From the NCBI GenBank assembly GCA_903882805.1, contig CAIRYK010000046.1:1-64000 (forward strand): a DNA stretch of 64,000 bases, read 5' to 3'. Within the stretch, counting starts at the first letter, position 1. Each line of letters starts with the position of its first letter. This document shows, one piece after another, positions 43,762 through 52,144 of the stretch. The position numbers and the translations under genes are program-made. The notes beneath the pieces are model-generated. The model worked only from the letters and a program-made list of their open reading frames with translations. It had not been told where the DNA came from and made no database searches. This DNA comes from an uncultured Bacteroidota bacterium (GTDB taxonomy: Bacteria > Bacteroidota > Bacteroidia > Chitinophagales > Chitinophagaceae).

Positions 43762-45081
43762 ATGCTTATTGAATTTAAGTTCGGGAATTACCGTTCATTC
43801 AAAGATGAAGCAACCTTTAGCCTTGTAGCCTCTTCTCTGAAGGATAAAAAGGTCGATAATCTTGCAGTAATGTATAGTCCTATAAAAAACAACAAGCTTC
43901 GCTTGCTGAAGAGTGCTGCAATTTTTGGAGCAAATGCAAGTGGGAAATCAAACTTTGTTGAAGCGATTCGTTTTTTCAGACAGTTTATCGTTAATTCTTC
44001 AAGAGGCACTCAAGTTGATGAAAATGTTGATGTTGATAATTTCAAATTGAGTACAGAAACAGAAAATGAGCCAAGTATTTTTGAAGTAGTGTTTCTGTGG
44101 AAAGAAAATTATTACCGCTATGGTTTTGCTGTTTCCCCTAAAAAAGTTGAGGGTGAATGGTTATATATTAAGGATATAAAGCCAAAGGCAAAAGAGATTG
44201 AACTATTTTTCAGAGATATTGACTCTTTTCCAGTCGTGCATGAAAAATTCACTATTGGAAAAGATGTTGTGCAAAAAAACATGGTTCGCCCCAATGCCTT
44301 ATTACTTTCAGTTGCGGCTCAATTTAACGAACCTATTGCGAATGAGATTTTCCAGTGGCTTTTGTCTTTAAATGTTATTTCTGGACTACATGACGAGCGG
44401 TATGCGGGGTACACAATAACTAAATTACAAGACCCAATTTATAAGCAGCGGATTGTTGACTTTACAAAGTATGCAGATTTGGGCATTGATGATATTCAAG
44501 TTACAGAGGGTGATTTGGTGAACGAGCAGGAGAATACATCTGTTGATTCGGATGATATTCGAAAACCACGTTTGGCTAAGTCCATTAATTCAATTTTAAG
44601 TTTTCATAAAAAATATGATGACAAATTTCAAGTTGAGTCGAAGCCAGTAGAATTCTCATTTACCAAAAGCGAATCGCATGGAACAAAAAAATATTTCAGT
44701 TTAGCCGGACCGATTCTTGACACTTTGGATAATGGAAAAACATTAGTTATCGATGAATTGGATTCTAAACTACATCCATTGCTTACACAAAAGATAATTT
44801 CTCTATTCAACTCGACAGAAACCAATCCTAAAAACGCACAGTTAATTTTTACGACTCACGATACTAATTTATTGAGCGCACTAGTATTTAGAAGAGACCA
44901 AATATGGTTTACAGAGAAAAACCGATACGGTGCTACAAGTATGTACTCCTTATCAGAATATGCAGTCAGAAATGATGCTTCATTTGAAAAAGATTATTTG
45001 GCGGGTAAATACGGCGCTGTGCCTACATTCAAAAATTTCAAAAAATTGTTTACTTCAAATACCTCAACTAATAATGGCTAG
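43762..45081 (+). CDS. rloA: RloA-like AAA/ABC-type ATPase
   Basis: The 439-residue OLD/SMC-like ATPase has an FKFGNYRSFKDEATFSLVA start and Walker A GANASGKSN at 56-64. Walker B is in TLVIDELDSKLHP (about 327-339), and a C-terminal switch histidine lies in IFTTHDTNLLS. This is the AAA15/RloA type. It is followed, with an 8-nt overlap, by an RloB-like gene, the usual partner. RloA/RloB genes were first noted inside type I restriction loci and occur in defence islands; the mechanism is not firmly established. It is the first gene inside the left end of the island. Confidence 0.85.
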   Translation: MLIEFKFGNYRSFKDEATFSLVASSLKDKKVDNLAVMYSPIKNNKLRLLKSAAIFGANASGKSNFVEAIRFFRQFIVNSSRGTQVDENVDVDNFKLSTETENEPSIFEVVFLWKENYYRYGFAVSPKKVEGEWLYIKDIKPKAKEIELFFRDIDSFPVVHEKFTIGKDVVQKNMVRPNALLLSVAAQFNEPIANEIFQWLLSLNVISGLHDERYAGYTITKLQDPIYKQRIVDFTKYADLGIDDIQVTEGDLVNEQENTSVDSDDIRKPRLAKSINSILSFHKKYDDKFQVESKPVEFSFTKSESHGTKKYFSLAGPILDTLDNGKTLVIDELDSKLHPLLTQKIISLFNSTETNPKNAQLIFTTHDTNLLSALVFRRDQIWFTEKNRYGATSMYSLSEYAVRNDASFEKDYLAGKYGAVPTFKNFKKLFTSNTSTNNG

Positions 45082-45625
45082 TATAGATATACCACAAAAG
45101 GTTAAGCGTATATGGGACAAACGCAAAGAACGGAGTATTGAGAGATTTAATAATAATACCAGAGAAATTAAACAATCTTTCTTGATTATTTGTGAAGGAG
45201 AAAATACAGAACCTGACTATTTTAATGAGTTTAAGTTAGGTTCAGCAAAAGTAGAGTCTGTTGGTCAGGGAATGAATACAATTTCATTGGTAGAAAGAGC
45301 AATTTTTATAAAAAAGGATTATGCAAGAAAGGGACATGTTTACAATCAATATTGGGTAGTTTTTGACAAGGATGATTTTAGTAACAATGATTTTAACAAT
45401 GCCATATGGGTGGCTCAAGCGGCTGGTTTTCAGGTAGCATACTCTAATCAGTCATTTGAATTGTGGTACTTGCTTCACTACAATTTGCACCAAGGTGAAA
45501 TAAATAGGTCCCTGTACGCCGATATTTTAACTAATTATCTAGGATTTGCTTACACAAAAGAAAAGGAAGTTAGCGAGAAAATGTGTGCATCATTATGGAG
45601 TAACCGCCTTACGATCTTGATTTAA
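45074..45625 (+). CDS. rloB: RloB-like protein, apparently truncated at the C-terminus
   Basis: The 183-residue protein has the RloB/Toprim-like pattern: FLIICEGENTEPDYFNEF (about 35-52), YWVVFDKDDFSNNDFN (about 93-108) and AYSNQSFELWYLLHYN (about 123-138). I start it at 45,074 (MASIDIPQKVKR), overlapping the rloA stop. The frame is open upstream but that part is rloA read in another frame. After KEVSEKM the protein ends in an unrelated tail (CASLWSNRLTILI), and its last 33 nt overlap the 3' end of the convergent gene. The usual C-terminal helix region is missing, consistent with a deletion. Confidence 0.75.
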   Translation: MASIDIPQKVKRIWDKRKERSIERFNNNTREIKQSFLIICEGENTEPDYFNEFKLGSAKVESVGQGMNTISLVERAIFIKKDYARKGHVYNQYWVVFDKDDFSNNDFNNAIWVAQAAGFQVAYSNQSFELWYLLHYNLHQGEINRSLYADILTNYLGFAYTKEKEVSEKMCASLWSNRLTILI

Positions 45626-47530
45626 TATTATCGGTATTTTCTTTGCTATATCCCATTGATGTTCATTTGCGTTTAAATATGCGTAAAATTTAAGTATCCA
45701 TTCATCAGATTGTTGTTCTATAAATTTAGACGTTATTTTTTTTAAAATTTTGGGGAGCTCAAGACATTCTTTCACAACTGAACGGATATACTTCTCTAAT
45801 GTTTTATCTACCGCATTGACCGCCTTTAGCCATTTTGAAATAAACACCCAACCTGCATCAGCATTATCCATTAGCGTACTAACTTGCTCGTCAGAAAAAA
45901 TTTCTGTAATTCTGGTATCTGGTAACCAATACGCTTTATTGGATTCATAGTATTTGCCAGTATCCAATCTTCCTGGTACTATTTGCTCATTTTTAAATTT
46001 ATTGAGTATAGAATCATAAAAAGGCTTAAAAGAAATTTTTTCATTGTTATTTATGTCTGTAAAATCAGTTTCTCTGTAGGGGACAATATCCAATATGGTG
46101 TCATCTATAAGATAAGTTTTATCTTTTATTCCAATTTCTTTTAGGTAGTAAAGTGTATCGGCAGCTAAATAGGCTAATTGCTGAATGAGATCAATATTCA
46201 ATTTTTCTCCTGCCATAATGCCTTCCCTATTATCGGTTAGCATAAAAGGAGCCTGAATAATGAATCCCAAATTCGTCTTTTCTTTCGTTGGAAAAAAGCA
46301 AAAAGCATCATATTGCTTTCCGGTTTTTAGTTTCTTGTCGTTTTGGATAAAAAAACCAACTACAATTTTATGTTTGGATTGTAATGGTTTATAAATAATG
46401 TTCCTTGAAAAAAGCCAAATATTCTCTGTATGAATTTCATCATTTCTAATACTCGTAACTTCTAACAGTGAGGATTCCGTATCAGGAAACCGCTCGCTTC
46501 TGATTATCTTTTTTGAGTATTCACCACTATTATTTGCCGAAGCCCAATTTATTTTCTCAAGACAATTCAAAAATAATATTGGCTGAAAAATAGACATCAA
46601 TTTTTCTTCTATCTCAAAATAGGCATCCTCTTTACTTTTGGCATCATGGTTGAATGGAAAGTAAAATAACGTCTCTCCCTTTCTGCGATTTTCCAATATT
46701 GGCTCTATCTCTATTGGAATAATGTAGTTTTCTAATTTGAAATTAAAATTGTCATCATAAATTTCAGGCGTACTACTATATGCAAAAACAGATTTAAACC
46801 CTATGCCAAATTTTCCTATTTTCTGATCGTCAATTTTTGAAGAATTACCAATTGAAGTAATGGCATTCAAATCACCAAGTTTACCAGAATTTGTATCTGT
46901 TTTGGTAGTATCAGTATCAGAAATAGAAAAATTTTTGCCGTTATGTTTAAACCAGAATCCATTAGGCTCTAATCCAAATTCAACCCATGTAGCTCTTACA
47001 TCATCAGCATTTTGCAATAATTCATAAATGAAATGAGCTTTTGCAGAGTATTTTTTAATTGCAGTTTCCCAAATTCCACGATATTCCCAATCTAAAAGAA
47101 CTTCGGCATCTTTTTTCCTTTTATTGCTTAATTTATGAAATAGAGAAAAATAATCGCCACCCTCGATATTGTCAGAATCATTTATGTTATTGATTGCGAC
47201 CATGTCAAAGGGTACAATAGATACGCTACTATTGCTATCATTTATTATTTCAGTTTTTTTTATTTTTATCTCTGGTAAATCACTCATCTCTTCATTTCCT
47301 TTGAGATAATATGTACCCGCTTTTGCCCTGATAATTTCTCCTTCATTAAATAATATTCCCAAATCCCTATGAAGGGTATTTAATGGCGTTTTTGAATTTG
47401 TAAAATCGCAATATCCTCGTTCAATTATATGCTCATATATTTCTCTTACAGTTGCTGTCTTATTTAGATCTCGCAAACTTTGTAAGCAAGCCGTTTTTAT
47501 GGTCATTTCGCTGATTTTTACGTTAATCAT
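45593..47530 (-). CDS. HARE-HTH plus sacsin-type GHKL ATPase, C-terminally truncated
   Basis: The 645-residue protein has an N-terminal HARE-HTH winged helix (about 9-77; TIKTACLQSLRDLNKTATVREIYEHI). A sacsin/Hsp90-like GHKL ATPase follows (about 140-330) with FIYELLQNADD (N174, D177) and IGKFGIGFKSVF (238-249). The rest is an uncharacterised helical part. Relatives with this ATPase usually run on for many hundreds of residues and often end in a nuclease or DUF3883 domain. Here the frame stops after QDRKAVTP, exactly where rloB is also cut. The start could be Met9 (47,506). Two copies of a shared motif lie upstream. Confidence 0.72.
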   Translation of the reverse strand: MINVKISEMTIKTACLQSLRDLNKTATVREIYEHIIERGYCDFTNSKTPLNTLHRDLGILFNEGEIIRAKAGTYYLKGNEEMSDLPEIKIKKTEIINDSNSSVSIVPFDMVAINNINDSDNIEGGDYFSLFHKLSNKRKKDAEVLLDWEYRGIWETAIKKYSAKAHFIYELLQNADDVRATWVEFGLEPNGFWFKHNGKNFSISDTDTTKTDTNSGKLGDLNAITSIGNSSKIDDQKIGKFGIGFKSVFAYSSTPEIYDDNFNFKLENYIIPIEIEPILENRRKGETLFYFPFNHDAKSKEDAYFEIEEKLMSIFQPILFLNCLEKINWASANNSGEYSKKIIRSERFPDTESSLLEVTSIRNDEIHTENIWLFSRNIIYKPLQSKHKIVVGFFIQNDKKLKTGKQYDAFCFFPTKEKTNLGFIIQAPFMLTDNREGIMAGEKLNIDLIQQLAYLAADTLYYLKEIGIKDKTYLIDDTILDIVPYRETDFTDINNNEKISFKPFYDSILNKFKNEQIVPGRLDTGKYYESNKAYWLPDTRITEIFSDEQVSTLMDNADAGWVFISKWLKAVNAVDKTLEKYIRSVVKECLELPKILKKITSKFIEQQSDEWILKFYAYLNANEHQWDIAKKIPIILNQDRKAVTP

Positions 47531-47600
47531 TATTTAGTCGTGCAACTTCTACTATTTTCTAATAGAACACCTAATGCTCATTTGTGAGTTTTTATTGTTC

Positions 47601-47688
47601 TATCAAATGGCCATCAAATAAAAAAGCATTGATTTTCAATGGGTTTAATGTTCCTACGAGGTTCTTTATCAAATAACCATCAAATAAG
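47601..47688 (-). promoter_or_regulatory. Two copies of an ATCAAATAA-based motif upstream of the sacsin-type gene
   Basis: Motif copies are at 47,601-47,621 and 47,667-47,687. Each contains TATCAAAT and CCATCAAATAA. The second is identical over 24 nt (47,665-47,688) to 49,151-49,174, upstream of the next minus-strand gene. Confidence 0.6.
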
Positions 47689-47689
47689 A

Positions 47690-49141
47690 TTAAGCCCAAA
47701 AAGGGATGTACTTTGAATATTTAAATGACTTATTATTCGGATCATCATCTTTAATCAAATTCGCCTCTTTCGTCTCATTAATTATTCTTGATACAAGGGC
47801 AGAGTTTTTTTCATCAATTTTAAACCGTTCTCTTAAAGTTTGATTGGTCATTTTTTCATTTGAGACATACTTTAAGCAACAATGCTGATAACAGGCTCTT
47901 ATCTTATCCTGTTTGTCCATTTGATTTAAAGTTTGGTGAGCATACATTATTATTTTAGTATGCTTTTCCTGTGTCTGAAAATCCGGTGCTGGTAATTGAT
48001 ATGCTTCGCACCCGTAAATCACCTTGTCAATGCCGCTGCCTTTTTCTTCACAAATCCGTAACCTGCGCATCAGGTCGGCTAATATTTCATTGCGGCTTTG
48101 GTAATCGTCAATAAAACGGATCGGAGTTATGATTGGCAGTCCAGGATTACTAAATTCAATCCTATCAGTATAAATTTCCACAACCGGATTACCCTTCTCC
48201 CTAAAATCCTGATGAATAATAGCATTTGCTATTAACTCACGAACTCCTATTTCCGGGTACATTTTAACCATTTCACGCAAGGCTTTACTGATTTCTTCAT
48301 TTTGAGGAAGCTGATCGTTGATGTAATGCACCAAACTTTCAAATCCTAAAGCATAACCTTTTGAATCTGTAATGTCTTTAATGGTTTCCAGCTTGTTCTT
48401 GCCTTTATAAACAATTACCCTAACCGCCTTTCGACTAAGTCCGTCAAATTCATTTAGGTTTTTGGCAAACAATAAACCTCCTAAATTGGTGATCGAATAC
48501 TTAGTGCCATTTGTAAGTACCAGCTTTTCAGAAGTCATTTTTTCCAAGACCCCTTGCTGATTAGTTGGATAAGGCAACTTCATCAAGTCGAAATAGTATT
48601 GTGTATCCAGCAACCTTATAACATCGGCAGCCGAAACGCTTTTGACCGCAATTTCCTTTTCGAAAGGCACCTCCGGTTCTTTCTTCCAGATTTTTCTTTC
48701 TTTCTCAGGAAATTCACTCAACCTCCGGGTAATGCTGGCCACCCGGATGTAAGCATTATGCATGAAACTAACGGGTTGATTATGCGTTGCCGGAACTTCA
48801 AAAACTGCAATATGCTTACCACTATAATCAAATTCATAAATATGAAAATCAATTCGGGGGTTAAGTCTTTGAGCCAACCAATGCTCAATATCTTCTTTTT
48901 TATGTTTGAATGTTTTGGGATTAAATGTCGTACCCTCTATGGTTTGGTTATCATTACGAACACCAAATATGAGATAGCCGTAAGGTTGGCCTTCCAGACA
49001 AGCACCGTTAGATAAAGCTGATAGCCGTTCACCTATTTCTTCCGCACTATGGAAGTTTAGTTTAAACTCTACCCACTCACTCTCTTTGCTCTGCTTAATC
49101 AGCTTTTCTAATAGACTATGGAGTTCCTTATCAGACATCAT
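47690..49141 (-). CDS. AlbA_2 (Schlafen-type) and GHKL-ATPase-like regulator
   Basis: The 483-residue protein has an N-terminal AlbA_2/Schlafen domain (about 18-140). The evidence is SEWVEFKLNF, GYLIFGVRNDNQTIEG and AYIRVASITRRLSEFPEK. A middle winged-helix region follows. A HATPase_c_4-like domain (about 295-380) has VRELIANAIIHQDF and IYTDRIEFSNPGLP, with the dimer-type motif RRLRICEEKGSGIDKV. A C-terminal winged helix (about 430-480) ends it. Such proteins are annotated as ATP-binding or RNA-binding transcriptional regulators and are frequent in defence islands. It shares an upstream motif with the following sacsin-type gene. Confidence 0.82.
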   Translation of the reverse strand: MMSDKELHSLLEKLIKQSKESEWVEFKLNFHSAEEIGERLSALSNGACLEGQPYGYLIFGVRNDNQTIEGTTFNPKTFKHKKEDIEHWLAQRLNPRIDFHIYEFDYSGKHIAVFEVPATHNQPVSFMHNAYIRVASITRRLSEFPEKERKIWKKEPEVPFEKEIAVKSVSAADVIRLLDTQYYFDLMKLPYPTNQQGVLEKMTSEKLVLTNGTKYSITNLGGLLFAKNLNEFDGLSRKAVRVIVYKGKNKLETIKDITDSKGYALGFESLVHYINDQLPQNEEISKALREMVKMYPEIGVRELIANAIIHQDFREKGNPVVEIYTDRIEFSNPGLPIITPIRFIDDYQSRNEILADLMRRLRICEEKGSGIDKVIYGCEAYQLPAPDFQTQEKHTKIIMYAHQTLNQMDKQDKIRACYQHCCLKYVSNEKMTNQTLRERFKIDEKNSALVSRIINETKEANLIKDDDPNNKSFKYSKYIPFWA

Positions 49142-49150
49142 TTTTAGGCT

Positions 49151-49243
49151 TTTATCAAATAACCATCAAATAAGGAAACCCTTGCGTAGCAAGCGTTTTA
49201 CCATTTTCCGGTATTTATTCGGTCAAAGCTATCAAATAAGGAT
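49151..49243 (-). promoter_or_regulatory. Motif copies upstream of the AlbA_2 gene
   Basis: A 24-nt segment (49,151-49,174) is identical to 47,665-47,688, and a half copy (TATCAAATAAGGAT) lies at 49,230-49,243. The full copy ends only 9 nt before the start codon, so a bound protein could block translation or transcription start. Confidence 0.6.
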
Positions 49244-49517
49244 AGCATTTTATCATCATTTCGATTTTTTTAATGTCTTTTCTCTATTTTAAACAAAATA
49301 TATAATTGGGCGACTGGTTTCAATATGCAGGTAACCGATTTTCAACTTGGAGGTAAATAGTTGGCAATAAAAAAATGAAATGTCTTCAGTTTCCCGTGAT
49401 AGGCATAAGAATGACGTCTATTGACTAGAAAACTATGCAGTAGTTATTGCAGAAGTGCGAAAATATTTTGAGGAGATTTTTTCATGAATTATACCCGAAC
49501 GGTCTGCTGTAGGTAGA
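49244..49517. other. Intergenic stretch, nothing recognised
   Basis: An AT-rich region between the AlbA_2 promoter and the 19-residue-repeat gene. I see no gene, strong hairpin or repeat. Confidence 0.45.
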
Positions 49518-49919
49518 TTAATATGCCAATATCAACCTTGTAAAAATGGCTATAAGAATTGCCTCATCTATAACACCGTCAATAGTTAGAATAGGTTGAC
49601 CACCTGTAACTGCTCCTGTTCGCAAGCAATTATTGGTGACATTGTACAGTGGCTGACCACCTGTTATACCTCCTTTACGTATTTGCCCGTTCTTGAAGTT
49701 GTATAAAGGTTGGCCTCCAGTAATAGCACCTTCGCGAAGTTCCCCGTTTACATAATTGTACAATGGGGAACCAGCCGTTGTCCCACCTTTGCGTATGCAG
49801 CCGTTCTTATAGTTATATAAGGGTTGGCCGCCAGTAACTCCCCCATCACGAAGCTCACCATTTATGTAATTGTACAATGGTTGACCGCCAGTTGTACTAC
49901 CTTTTCTTATACAGTTCAT
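49518..49919 (-). CDS. Small protein of six 19-residue tandem repeats
   Basis: The 133-residue protein starts directly with the repeat and has no signal peptide. Six units of 19 residues follow the pattern NG.(I/L)R.G..TGGQPLYNY. (residues 1-114), then a hydrophobic tail (about 115-133, ILIAIFTRLILAY) that could sit in a membrane. The units differ at the DNA level, so this is an old, protein-level repeat. It might form a small beta-solenoid. I know no function. The island contains a second small repeat protein at 56,288. Confidence 0.7.
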   Translation of the reverse strand: MNCIRKGSTTGGQPLYNYINGELRDGGVTGGQPLYNYKNGCIRKGGTTAGSPLYNYVNGELREGAITGGQPLYNFKNGQIRKGGITGGQPLYNVTNNCLRTGAVTGGQPILTIDGVIDEAILIAIFTRLILAY

Positions 49920-49974
49920 TTTTAAAGTAGTTCTAATAATGGTTAATGAAAATTCGAGAGAAAAAATTTTAGCA

Positions 49975-50814
49975 TCATTTTTTTAACCTTGAGTTCATTT
50001 CTGCTTGTAATGCAAAAATACACTTCTGGTCATCGGCACTATCTGCTCTGCCGGATTTTACCCTTTCTTCATACATCCCTATCGCAACTTCAATTTCATT
50101 TGTAGTCATCGTCCGTGGTCTAATAAAACCGTATTCGCCAACTATTGTATCAATTTCTGCAATCTTATTGTCGCAATTATAGATATATTGAAACAATGGT
50201 TTACCATGTTCGTATCTTGTTACTTTTCTCGCCGTGTAGCAATTATAATCACCAATATCGGCAGATTGATGGTCAACCCATGTGCCATGTTTTAACTCAA
50301 CTGAATCATATACACTGAATGAAACAGGCTTCCCTAATTCGTTGTAATGGATTTCATATCTCTTTATTATTTTAGAATAATTCCAGTAAACTACTGATAC
50401 TGGTTGCCCTTGCATATCACATTCAAGCAATAAACCTTCATATTCATCATTGTTTTTTAAAACTTGCTTATACTCATATGCTGTTTTCTTTTTAGTTATA
50501 TTGTTAGTATAGTATTCAATATGATCGTAGTGTGTTTTGTTTGTTACATCAATATCAATATCCTTAAAATAGTAAGGCCAACCGTACAGAATAGCACCGT
50601 GGTATTTAGGCCATAATGTAGGTGTATTGTTACAATTTGCTATCTGGTCTACGGTCAAATATGGTCTTGCAGATTGATTTGTGGCCTTTCGGGGCGACTG
50701 TTTCCGGTCAAGACCTGGATGTTTTCCCCCAGGCGTTGATTCCGATGTGTTGGTCTGCCCAAAAGATATTTGCATCAAAAATATCATAACGCATATTAGT
50801 TTCATCTTTTTCAT
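49975..50814 (-). CDS. Secreted hypothetical protein
   Basis: The 279-residue protein has a signal peptide (MKKMKLICVMIFLMQISFGQ). A Ser/Pro/Lys-rich linker (about 22-50) is followed by a beta-rich body with YEHGKPLFQYIYNCDNKIAEIDT and RYEIHYNELGKPVSFSVYD. These repeats loosely resemble MORN/YwqK-type strands. The C-terminal 50 residues are helical. No family is recognised. It sits 55 nt upstream of the repeat-protein gene on the same strand, so the two may be cotranscribed. Confidence 0.62.
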   Translation of the reverse strand: MKKMKLICVMIFLMQISFGQTNTSESTPGGKHPGLDRKQSPRKATNQSARPYLTVDQIANCNNTPTLWPKYHGAILYGWPYYFKDIDIDVTNKTHYDHIEYYTNNITKKKTAYEYKQVLKNNDEYEGLLLECDMQGQPVSVVYWNYSKIIKRYEIHYNELGKPVSFSVYDSVELKHGTWVDHQSADIGDYNCYTARKVTRYEHGKPLFQYIYNCDNKIAEIDTIVGEYGFIRPRTMTTNEIEVAIGMYEERVKSGRADSADDQKCIFALQAEMNSRLKK

Positions 50815-50912
50815 GCTTTTTATTTTTTACAAAGTAGTCGTTGTATAATTACCCTCGGACTTCCCAGCCATATACTGATTGCTTATTGGCAAATGGCATA
50901 CTCTCAGACTGA

Positions 50913-51830
50913 TTAGTATTGTTCAAATGCTCGCTGATGAGCAGCCCTAATTTCATTGGCTAATATTTTCGGTTTTAGGACTTTCACATTATTGCCAAAA
51001 GACAGCAACTCCATGAGCAGATCGTGAGTAACATGCAGATGCAGTTTTACTTGTAGTTCGTCTGCATTGTCTATTAAAACCTGCTGGGTTTCGTGAAGGG
51101 GTAATGTCTTTATATATTTCCCCTGAAAAGGATCAAATGACAATATTATTTCTTGTGGTTTTTCATCAGTAGGGCTGATAATCCCAAAACAGTAACGATA
51201 GCTTTCTTCTGCACTATAATTAGCAGGCAATATAAAAGTTACGTTAGTAATTTCAAGGCTTGACATACGGTCTAAGGCAAAACTTTTAACCCTGCCATCA
51301 TTATTATCCTTAGCTAAAATATACCAGCGGTTTTTAAACTCTTTTAAAACATAGGGATCGGTAACTCTTTCGCTTTTTTCTTCTTCCCAGAATTTTTGGT
51401 AGGAAAATTTTATTTTCAACCTGTTTTTAACAGCATGAAGCAGTCCATACAAATTTTCTGTTCCCTGAGGCCGTCGTTTTTCTAAGTGAACATGAGGAGA
51501 TAAATCCTGCGCAAGCCGCAAAGAATTGAATACATCAAAAGTCTCCATCATCCTTTGAAAATTTAGATTTTCCATTTCGCCCTGGTTGATAAAATAACCA
51601 CCTGCTGATTTTGAGTATTCTATGTCTATGCCGAATATATTACTTATCTCCCGGATGTCGCGTTGAAAGGTGCGCTTAGAAAAGCCAATATCCAATGTAT
51701 CATCCCGCATTTGCATGTTGTCAACCTTGTTTTCAATATACTGGTTCAACTCCTCATAAGAACTATAAGGTTTTGCTTTCAGCTTTTTAAGGATGAGCAG
51801 GTAGCGAGATATGTAGCCACGTTTAGACAT
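50913..51830 (-). CDS. WYL-domain transcriptional regulator
   Basis: The 305-residue protein has an N-terminal winged helix (about 1-75; FSKRTFQRDIREISNIFGIDIEYSKSAGGYFI) and a WYL domain (about 125-225). The WYL domain has IKFSYQKFWEEEKSERVTDPYVLKEFKNRWYILAKD and the FALDRMSSLEI strand. A WCX-type C-terminus ends near FGNNVKVLKPKILANEIRAAHQRAFEQY. WYL proteins sense nucleic-acid-like ligands and often repress phage-defence operons (CapW and BrxR are examples). Its place next to the DUF262 cluster suggests such a role, by inference. Confidence 0.85.
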   Translation of the reverse strand: MSKRGYISRYLLILKKLKAKPYSSYEELNQYIENKVDNMQMRDDTLDIGFSKRTFQRDIREISNIFGIDIEYSKSAGGYFINQGEMENLNFQRMMETFDVFNSLRLAQDLSPHVHLEKRRPQGTENLYGLLHAVKNRLKIKFSYQKFWEEEKSERVTDPYVLKEFKNRWYILAKDNNDGRVKSFALDRMSSLEITNVTFILPANYSAEESYRYCFGIISPTDEKPQEIILSFDPFQGKYIKTLPLHETQQVLIDNADELQVKLHLHVTHDLLMELLSFGNNVKVLKPKILANEIRAAHQRAFEQY

Positions 51831-52144
51831 CTAAATACACATTTTACATTTATACACAAAACACAATTGTCGCATTTCAAATTTCTCAATTTTCTGCGTG
51901 ACTGTTTGTATGTATTGATAACGATTCAACTAATTCTTGAGAACACATAAATGGTTCCATTAGCGGAATGTTCCTTTACTGTTGCTTTGACGGCTTCTAA
52001 GTATATACCTACAAACTTGATATGCTTTTTTGCTAGAAAAAGGTAACATATTTTCTTTATACTACTCAACTACCATTGAGGACAGCATGAAAGTACGACG
52101 CCCCGCACAATGAATTTTTAGCCATCGTGGGAAGCAACAGTGTA
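51831..52144. other. 314-bp gap between WYL gene promoter and DUF262 gene end
   Basis: No gene recognised. It should contain the WYL promoter and the 3' end of the DUF262 operon transcript. No strong terminator hairpin is seen. Confidence 0.4.

Noticed and set aside
44930-45073. N-terminal extension of the RloB frame
   Set aside because: It overlaps the end of rloA in another frame; MASIDIPQKVKR at 45,074 is the natural start.
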